A stretch of 64,000 nucleotides of DNA from the NCBI GenBank assembly GCA_963720735.1, contig CAVRGL010000001.1, forward strand, positions 620,001 to 684,000, read 5' to 3'. This DNA comes from JBBRHQ01 sp963720735. Its GTDB lineage: Bacteria; Actinomycetota; Thermoleophilia; Solirubrobacterales; 70-9. The translations under genes were made by a program, and so were the position numbers. This document shows, piece after piece, positions 58,699-64,000 of the stretch (positions within the stretch are counted from its first letter, which is position 1; every line of letters begins with the position of its first letter). Under the pieces are notes generated by a model. That model had not been told where the DNA came from. It ran no database searches and worked only from the letters and a program-made list of their open reading frames with translations.

Positions 58699-59561
58699 GG
58701 GTCAAGCTCTGGGGGACACGCGGGTCGGTCCCCTCGCCCGGCCCGGAGACGATCCGCTACGGGGGCAACACCTCCTGCGTCCAGGTGACCCTCTCCGACG
58801 GGACCATCCTGGCGCTCGACGCCGGAACCGGCATCCGCAGCCTCGGCCTCACCCTGGCCGAGGAGCCCGCTCGCCTGCACATCCTCCTCACCCACCTCCA
58901 CCTCGACCACATCCAGGGCCTCGTCTTCTTCGCTCCCGCCTTCCGGCCCCAGACCGAGATCGTCATCTGGGGCCCGGCTTCCCCGGAAGCCTCGCTACGC
59001 GACCGCATCGCCCGCTACATCTCGGCGCCGCTCTCCCCGGTGGAGGTGCGCGAGCTGCCCTGCGACGTCTCCTTCCGCCACTGCCCGGAGTCCGAGTGGG
59101 AGATCGGTCCCGCCCGGATCAGCGCCGCCTCGGTCACTCACCGCGGTCCGACGCTCGGTTACTCGATCCGCGACGGTGACCTGAAGCTCACCTACATCCC
59201 CGATCACGAGCCCGCCCTCGGCGGCGAGCTCGGCCTGCTCGACGACGATTGGATCTCCGGGTTCGACCTCGCCCGCGACGCCAGCCTGCTGATCCACGAC
59301 GGGCAGTACTCCGACGCCGAGTACCCCGAGCACGTCGGCTGGGGCCATTCCTCGATCTCCGACGCGCTCTCCTTCGCGCGCCGGACGGCGGCCGAGCGGA
59401 CCCTCCTCTTCCACCACGACCCCCTGCACTCGGACGAGTTCCTCGACGACCTCGGCCGCACCGTCCGGGAGCGCTGGGCGGCCCTCGGCGGCTCCCCGAA
59501 CGCGGTCGAGCTCGCCTTCGAGCGCGCCGAGCTCGAGCTCTCGCCCGTGCCGCAGGGATAG
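58695..59561 (+). CDS. MBL-fold metallo-hydrolase
   Basis: 288 residues. Metal motif THLHLDHIQG (complete HxHxDH), then FRPQTEIVIWGP, THRGPTLGYSI, YIPDHEPA, DASLLIHDGQYSDAEY and FHHDPLHSD. N-terminal VKLWGTRGSVPSPGPETIRYGGNTSCVQV is typical of the YycJ/PhnP-like group acting on cyclic phosphate or phosphodiester bonds. Translationally coupled to the PAS gene. Its stop codon TAG (59559-59561) doubles as the start of the next gene's TAGGCT hexamer. Confidence 0.92.
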   Translation: MRVKLWGTRGSVPSPGPETIRYGGNTSCVQVTLSDGTILALDAGTGIRSLGLTLAEEPARLHILLTHLHLDHIQGLVFFAPAFRPQTEIVIWGPASPEASLRDRIARYISAPLSPVEVRELPCDVSFRHCPESEWEIGPARISAASVTHRGPTLGYSIRDGDLKLTYIPDHEPALGGELGLLDDDWISGFDLARDASLLIHDGQYSDAEYPEHVGWGHSSISDALSFARRTAAERTLLFHHDPLHSDEFLDDLGRTVRERWAALGGSPNAVELAFERAELELSPVPQG

Positions 59562-59571
59562 GCTGGACCCC

Positions 59572-60444
59572 TTGTACGAGCAGATCCGATACGAGCAGCG
59601 CGGCGCGACCCGGCTGATCACGATCGACCGGCCCGAGCGGATGAACGCGATCGGACCGGTGACCTCGCGCGAGCTGATCGACGCCTGGGGCCGCTTCCGC
59701 GACGACGACGAGGCCCGGGTCGCGGTGATCACCGGCGCCGGCGAGTCCGCCTTCTGCGCCGGAGCCGACCTGAAGGCGGCGGCCGCGGGCTTCAGCGATC
59801 AGGGCAACGAGGAGCCGCTGGTGCGCTGGACCCCGGAAGAGGTCGAGGCGCACAACCGCGGCGAGCGTGACGGGATCATCGGGCCCTCGCGCTGGACCGA
59901 CATCTACAAGCCGATCATCGCCGCGGTCAACGGCGTCGCCTATGCCGGAGGGCTCGAGTGGGCCTGCTTCGCCGACATCCGGATCGCCGACCGCCACGCG
60001 AGCTTCGGGGTCACCTGCCGTCGCTGGAACATCGGTCTCGGTGACGGAGGGACCCAGCGGCTGCCTCGGATCGTCGGCATGGGCCGGGCGATGGAGCTGA
60101 TCATCACCGGCAGGGTGATCGGGGCAGATGAGGCGGAGCGGATCGGCCTCGTCAACGAGGTCACCCAGAGCGGAGGATGCTTGGCACGAGCGCTGGAGCT
60201 GGCCGAGGAGATCGCCGAGCTGCCCCAGCCGGCGATGCGCACCGACAAGGAGGCGGCTGTGCGCGGCTACGGACGGCCCCTGGAGGAGGGGCTGGTGATC
60301 GAGGCGCAGTGCTTCAACCGGCTGCTCACCTCCCCCGAGATGACCGAGGGGATCCGCCGCTTCGTCGAGCGCGACCATCCCGACCGCGACCCGTCCGGCG
60401 GCTCGGTGACGCGCGGACTGGCCCGCGGCCGCTCCGATGGCTGA
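59572..60444 (+). CDS. Enoyl-CoA hydratase/isomerase family protein
   Basis: 290 residues, TTG start with TAGGCT (59559-59564) 7 bases upstream. Crotonase: LITIDRPERMNAIGPVTSRELIDAWGRF, VITGAGESAFCAGADLKAAA (oxyanion hole), AAVNGVAYAGGLEWACFADIRIADRHASFGVTCRRWNIGLGDGGTQRLPRIVG. Acts in fatty acid or related acid breakdown. Only distantly related to the crotonase at 44 kb, lacking its insertion. The 3' end overlaps the HD gene by 8 bases. Confidence 0.93.
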   Translation: MYEQIRYEQRGATRLITIDRPERMNAIGPVTSRELIDAWGRFRDDDEARVAVITGAGESAFCAGADLKAAAAGFSDQGNEEPLVRWTPEEVEAHNRGERDGIIGPSRWTDIYKPIIAAVNGVAYAGGLEWACFADIRIADRHASFGVTCRRWNIGLGDGGTQRLPRIVGMGRAMELIITGRVIGADEAERIGLVNEVTQSGGCLARALELAEEIAELPQPAMRTDKEAAVRGYGRPLEEGLVIEAQCFNRLLTSPEMTEGIRRFVERDHPDRDPSGGSVTRGLARGRSDG

Positions 60445-61024
60445 GCCGGCGACGGACTCGCCGCTGACCGCCAAGGCGGAGGCCTTCGCCGCGGACGGGC
60501 ACGCCGGCCAGATCCGCAACTACAGCGGGCGCCCCTACATCGAGCACCCGCGGGCGGTCGCGGCGCTGCTGCGAGTCGAGGGATTCGACGACGAGGTCCT
60601 GGCGGCGGCACTGCTCCACGATTTGCTCGAGGACACCGAGACGACTTCCGCGGAGCTCCGCGAACGCTTCGGGGAGCGGGTCGCCGGGATGGTCGACGCC
60701 CTTTCCGACGACCCCTCGATCGAGCCCTATGAGCGCCGCAAGGACGCCCTGCGCGAGAAGGTGTTCGACGCCGGGCCCGATGCGATCGCCATCTACGCCG
60801 CCGACAAGCTCTCCAACGTCTCAGACATGCGGATCCTCTATGACGAGGAGGGCGAGGAGGTCGGGCGCCGCTTCAAGGCGCCCCTCGACCTGCGTCTCGA
60901 GCTGTGGCGCCGCGACGCCGAGGCGCTCGGGTCCCTGAGCACGCCGCCGCCCTTCGCGGCGGAGCTGCGACGACAGGTCGACGCGCTGCTCGCCGCCAGG
61001 GAAGGGGCTCTTCACAACCCTTAA
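60437..61024 (+). CDS. HD-domain hydrolase, RelA/SpoT (MESH1)-like
   Basis: 195 residues. HD metal residues: GRPYIEHPRAVAALLR (His), LAAALLHDLLEDTETTSAELRERFG (HD plus ED), and YAADKLSNVSDMRILYDEEG. The order matches small single-domain (p)ppGpp hydrolases; no synthetase domain is present. It may remove (p)ppGpp or hydrolyse a related nucleotide. Overlaps the crotonase gene by 8 bases. Confidence 0.9.
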   Translation: MAEPATDSPLTAKAEAFAADGHAGQIRNYSGRPYIEHPRAVAALLRVEGFDDEVLAAALLHDLLEDTETTSAELRERFGERVAGMVDALSDDPSIEPYERRKDALREKVFDAGPDAIAIYAADKLSNVSDMRILYDEEGEEVGRRFKAPLDLRLELWRRDAEALGSLSTPPPFAAELRRQVDALLAAREGALHNP

Positions 61025-61060
61025 ACCTCCTCGCCGCCGCGCCTGCCTACCGTCGTGCCC

Positions 61061-61297
61061 ATGAAGACCGAAAGGCACAAGACCAGGTCAGGAAATCTCG
61101 TCCAGAGGATCTCCGGCACGGTGGCGGCGACCGCGATGACGGTCGCGCTCTTCGCCGGGCTGGGGTCCGCCGAGGTCGTGGGAGTGACCGCGCTCGCGCT
61201 GGCCGCCGGCCGGCGCAGCGGCGGCTTCGGCCTGCCCGCTGCGCTGGGCCGGAGCCGGCGGCGCCACCCCGCCACCGGAGTTCCGCAGCCCCGCTAG
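61061..61297 (+). CDS. Small membrane protein, unknown
   Basis: 78 residues from ATG 61061, preferred over GTG 61055 because TACCGT (61048-61053) ends 7 bases before the ATG. A basic N-terminus (MKTERHKTRSGNLVQR) leads into one or two hydrophobic segments (ATAMTVALFAGLG, VVGVTALALAAG), then an Arg/Gly/Pro-rich tail. No family recognised. The promoter-like hexamer supports it being real. Confidence 0.55.
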   Translation: MKTERHKTRSGNLVQRISGTVAATAMTVALFAGLGSAEVVGVTALALAAGRRSGGFGLPAALGRSRRRHPATGVPQPR

Positions 61298-61335
61298 CGG
61301 CGAGCCGGCGCCGCGCCCCGGGTAGCTTGGGGGCC

Positions 61336-62691
61336 GTGACGGTTTCGCTGCTGCTGTACAACCGCGACCTCCGGGTGCATGACCATGCGGCATTGCGGGC
61401 GGCCACCTGCGCCGACCGGATGGTCCCCCTGTTCGTCTTCGACGAGCGGATCCTGGCAAGCGGGTTCGCCTCCCCGAACCGCATCGCCTTCATGCTCGAC
61501 GCGCTGGCCGATCTGAAGCACTCGCTGCGGCGGCTCGGCGCGCCGCTCGTGGTGCGCAGGGGGGACCCGGTACGCGAGGTCATGCGGCTGGCGAAGCAGG
61601 CGGGCGCCACGCAGATCCACGCCAGCGCCGACTTCAGCGCCCTGGCCCGCCGCCGCGAGCGGCGCCTTGCGGCGGCCTGCGAGGCCGAAAGGATGGAGCT
61701 GTGGCTCCATCCCGGAGTGACGATCGTCCAGCCCGGGCGACTGCGGCCCTCGGGGGGCGATCACTTCAAGGTCTTCGGGCCCTATTACCGGGCCTGGTCG
61801 GAGGTCGAGCTCGAGCCCCCCGGCGCACCGCCGAGGCGCCTCAGCTCCCCCAGCCGCCTCACCGGAGTGCAGCTGCCGGCGCTCCGCGAGCTGACCTCGG
61901 GCAGCCCGTCCCCCGATCTCGCCCCGGGCGGCGAGCGGGAGGGGCGGCGGCTGATGCGCGCCTTCGTGCGAGACTCGCTCTCCGGCTACGGGGAGGCCCA
62001 TGACGACCTCTCCGGCGACCGTACCTCACGCCTCTCCGCCTACCTGCGCTTCGGCTGCGTCTCGCCGCGGGAGCTCGCCGTGCTGGCCCGGGCGGAGCGC
62101 GGCGGGGAGGCCTACGTCAGACAGCTCTGCTGGCGCGACTTCCACCATCAGGTACTGGCGGCTTTCCCCGCATACCCCAACCGCAACTACCGCTCTCGCG
62201 GCGACCGCTGGTCGCGATCGCGGCGGGCGCTCGAGGCCTGGAAGGAGGGGCTCACCGGCTACCCGATCGTCGACGCCGGGATGCGGCAGCTGACCCGTGA
62301 GGGGTTCATGCACAACCGCGCCCGCCTGATCACCGCCTCCTTCCTCACCAAGGACCTCTACATCGACTGGCGGGTCGGGGCGCGGCACTTCTGGGAGCTG
62401 CTGGCCGACGGCGAGATCGCCAACAACTCCGGCAACTGGCAGTGGGTCGCCGGGACCGGCAATGACACCCGGCCCAACCGTGTCTTCAACCCGATCCGCC
62501 AGGCTCACCGCTTCGACCCCGACGGGGACTACGTCCGCCGCTACCTGCCCGAGCTCGAGGCGATCGAGGGAGGCGCCGTGCACGAGCCCTGGAGGCTCGA
62601 GCCGGGCGAGCGCCGCGGGTTGGACTATCCCGAGCCGGTCGTCGACCACGCCGAGGCGGTTGCCGCCTTCCGCTCGAGGCGTGCCGCCTGA
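61336..62691 (+). CDS. phrB: Deoxyribodipyrimidine photolyase / cryptochrome
   Basis: 451 residues from GTG 61336, with TAGCTT (61323-61328) 7 bases upstream; the frame to 60904 is a shadow. Antenna domain: LLLYNRDLRVHDHAAL, PLFVFDERILAS. FAD domain: RTSRLSAYLRFGCVSPREL, LCWRDFHHQVL, GYPIVDAGMRQLTREGFMHNRARLITASFLTKDLYIDWRVGARHFWELLADGEIANNSGNWQWVAG, all typical class I CPD photolyase. It repairs UV-made pyrimidine dimers using blue light. Confidence 0.94.
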   Translation: MTVSLLLYNRDLRVHDHAALRAATCADRMVPLFVFDERILASGFASPNRIAFMLDALADLKHSLRRLGAPLVVRRGDPVREVMRLAKQAGATQIHASADFSALARRRERRLAAACEAERMELWLHPGVTIVQPGRLRPSGGDHFKVFGPYYRAWSEVELEPPGAPPRRLSSPSRLTGVQLPALRELTSGSPSPDLAPGGEREGRRLMRAFVRDSLSGYGEAHDDLSGDRTSRLSAYLRFGCVSPRELAVLARAERGGEAYVRQLCWRDFHHQVLAAFPAYPNRNYRSRGDRWSRSRRALEAWKEGLTGYPIVDAGMRQLTREGFMHNRARLITASFLTKDLYIDWRVGARHFWELLADGEIANNSGNWQWVAGTGNDTRPNRVFNPIRQAHRFDPDGDYVRRYLPELEAIEGGAVHEPWRLEPGERRGLDYPEPVVDHAEAVAAFRSRRAA

Positions 62692-62707
62692 GCCATAGGA
62701 TCGGGCC

Positions 62708-63373
62708 GTGAGCCGCCTCGGCCTGATCGTGGGATCCGCACTGCTCGGAGCCGAGCCCTCGCTCGGAGACGGCGTCGTCGTCCTGCAGCGCCACGGCGGC
62801 GGCGAGTACCTCCCCCCAGATCGGATCGACCATGCAGCAAACCTGCGGCTGCTGGCCGAAAGCGGCTGCGAGGCCGTGCTCGCGGTCTCCTCGGTCGGCT
62901 CGCTGAGGAAGGAGATCGAGGTTGGAAGCTTCCTCTGCCCCGACGACTTCGTCGCCCTGCAACTCGGCGGTTCGGCGTTCGACGATGCCCGGGGCCACGT
63001 CGTCCCCCGCTTCGACCCCGGCTGGCGCACCCGGGTGATCGAGGCCTGGCGGCTCAGAGCCGGCGAGCCAATCGGTGACGGCGGTACCTACTGGCAGGCG
63101 ATCGGGCCGCGGTTCGAGACCCCGGCGGAGATCCGCATGATCGCCGCCCACGCCGAGGTGATCGGGATGACCCTGGCCTCGGAGTGCGTCGCCGCCACCG
63201 AGCTCGGCCTCGCCTTCGCGTCGATCTGCACCGTCGACAACCTCGCGAACGGGATCGGGGGCGAGGTGCTGAGCGCCGCCTCCTACGAGGCCGGGCGCGC
63301 CGCCAACCGGGCGCGGCTCGAGCGACTCGTACCTGACCTGGTCGCCGAGCTGGGCGCCGAGGTCGCCCTTTGA
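62708..63373 (+). CDS. Methylthioadenosine/methylthioinosine phosphorylase family protein
   Basis: 221 residues, GTG start with TAGGAT (62696-62701) 6 bases upstream. PNP/MTAP fold: LQRHGGGEYLPPDRIDHAANLRLL (RHG motif), LAVSSVGSLRKEIEVGSFLCPDDFV, GGTYWQAIGPRFETPAEIRMIAAHAEVIGMTLASECVAATELGLAFASICTVDN. Shorter than classic MTAP (about 280). It lies 1 base before an MTA/SAH deaminase-type gene, so the substrate may be methylthioinosine, as in the Pseudomonas deaminase-then-phosphorylase route. Confidence 0.88.
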   Translation: MSRLGLIVGSALLGAEPSLGDGVVVLQRHGGGEYLPPDRIDHAANLRLLAESGCEAVLAVSSVGSLRKEIEVGSFLCPDDFVALQLGGSAFDDARGHVVPRFDPGWRTRVIEAWRLRAGEPIGDGGTYWQAIGPRFETPAEIRMIAAHAEVIGMTLASECVAATELGLAFASICTVDNLANGIGGEVLSAASYEAGRAANRARLERLVPDLVAELGAEVAL

Positions 63374-63374
63374 T

Positions 63375-64000
63375 TTGAGCCTATGCGTCAGCGGCGCGCT
63401 GCTGGACGGCGACCCCGTCGGCCTGCGCTGTGAGGACGGGTTGATCGCGGCGATCGGGGCAGCGGTCGCTCCGGAGGACGGGGACGAGGTGATCGACGCC
63501 GCGGGGGCGCCACTCGTCTCCCCGCTGATCAACGGTCACACGCACGCGGCGATGACCCTGTTCCGCGGTTACGGCGACGATCTGCCGCTGATGCGCTGGC
63601 TCGAGGAGCGGATCTGGCCGCTCGAGGCGAAGCTCACTCCGGAAGACGTCTACTGGGGAACGCGGCTCGCCTGCGTCGAGATGATCCGCACCGGGACGGT
63701 GCTGTTCTGGGACATGTACTGGCAGGCCGAGGCGAGCGCCCGGGCGGTGCGCGACGCGGGGCTGCGGGCGACGATCGGCGCCCCGCTGATCGACGCAGAC
63801 GGAGATCCCTCCGCCCTACGCGAGAGCGCCCGCCGCAGCCTCGATCACCTCACCGGGTTCGACCGGCGGATCAGGCCCTCCCTTGCCCCACACGCGATCT
63901 ACACGGTCAGCGAGGAGTCGCTGCGCTGGATCGCCGAGCTCGCTGAGGAGCACCTGGTTCCCGTGCAGATCCACCTCTCGGAGACCGTGTCCGAGGTCGA
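63375..64000 (+). CDS. mtaD: MTA/SAH deaminase-type amidohydrolase, 3' end cut by window edge
   Basis: 208 residues visible from TTG 63375 to the window end with no stop. Amidohydrolase metal motif PLINGHTHAAMTLFRGYGDDLPLMRWLEERIWPLE, then LACVEMIRTGTVLFWDMYW and SLAPHAIYTVSEESLRWI, matching the TRZ/ATZ (MtaD) family that deaminates methylthioadenosine and S-adenosylhomocysteine. The C-terminal metal ligands lie outside. Coupled to the phosphorylase upstream. Confidence 0.9.
   Translation, partial: MSLCVSGALLDGDPVGLRCEDGLIAAIGAAVAPEDGDEVIDAAGAPLVSPLINGHTHAAMTLFRGYGDDLPLMRWLEERIWPLEAKLTPEDVYWGTRLACVEMIRTGTVLFWDMYWQAEASARAVRDAGLRATIGAPLIDADGDPSALRESARRSLDHLTGFDRRIRPSLAPHAIYTVSEESLRWIAELAEEHLVPVQIHLSETVSEV

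Overview
The window comes from a high-GC bacterium and most resembles an actinobacterium of the Thermoleophilia/Solirubrobacterales type. This is inferred from gene content: a type IV pilus system beside F420/LLM-type oxidoreductases, ergothioneine genes (egtB, egtD), a GlpX-type fructose bisphosphatase, a DUF5679 mini-protein and a very large share of GTG/TTG starts. No rRNA, tRNA, CRISPR array, integrase or insertion sequence was seen. Coding density is very high; only two stretches longer than 300 bases lack a gene (9583-9991 and 20046-20357), and both hold regulatory signals.

Region 1 (1-18.3 kb) is a type IV pilus island. A plus-strand operon (1-6774) encodes minor pilin-like proteins, then PilM, PilN, PilO and an extra membrane protein. 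It meets a minus-strand group (prepilin peptidase PilD, an Ig-like secreted repeat protein, the major pilin PilA, a TPR protein). A minus-strand operon follows: pilT2, a Cys-less thioredoxin-like protein, pilB, pilT, pilC. The pilA leader contains a clear cyclic di-GMP-I (GEMM-I) riboswitch aptamer (9651-9736, minus strand), which links pilin output to c-di-GMP. No PilQ secretin is seen, as expected for a single-membrane cell.

Region 2 (18.3-31.5 kb) is housekeeping: the primary sigma factor (with a consensus-like promoter and an intrinsic terminator inside its leader), a YihY membrane protein, glpX, LLM and SDR oxidoreductases, a CGNR regulator, ergothioneine genes and a TadE-like secreted protein.

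Region 3 (31.5-51.1 kb) holds an aminotransferase coupled to a kinase-like protein of unknown role, a three-gene proton-translocating transhydrogenase (pntA1-pntA2-pntB), a CtpE-like P-type ATPase, MarR/YceI/FMN reductase, a crotonase-thioesterase-sulfatase operon, LhgO, CapA, a second MarR with a perfect palindromic operator and an apparent poly-G frameshift, and a thiolase.

Region 4 (51.1-64 kb) holds an ECF sigma/anti-sigma/lipoprotein set, PlsC, an ABC-2 exporter, PhoD, PAS, MBL, crotonase, HD hydrolase and photolyase genes, and a methylthioadenosine salvage pair cut by the right edge.

A recurring signal across the window is a TANNNT hexamer ending 6-9 bases before the annotated start codon, with no Shine-Dalgarno sequence, at 17 or more genes on both strands. 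This points to widespread leaderless transcription and was used to choose several starts.
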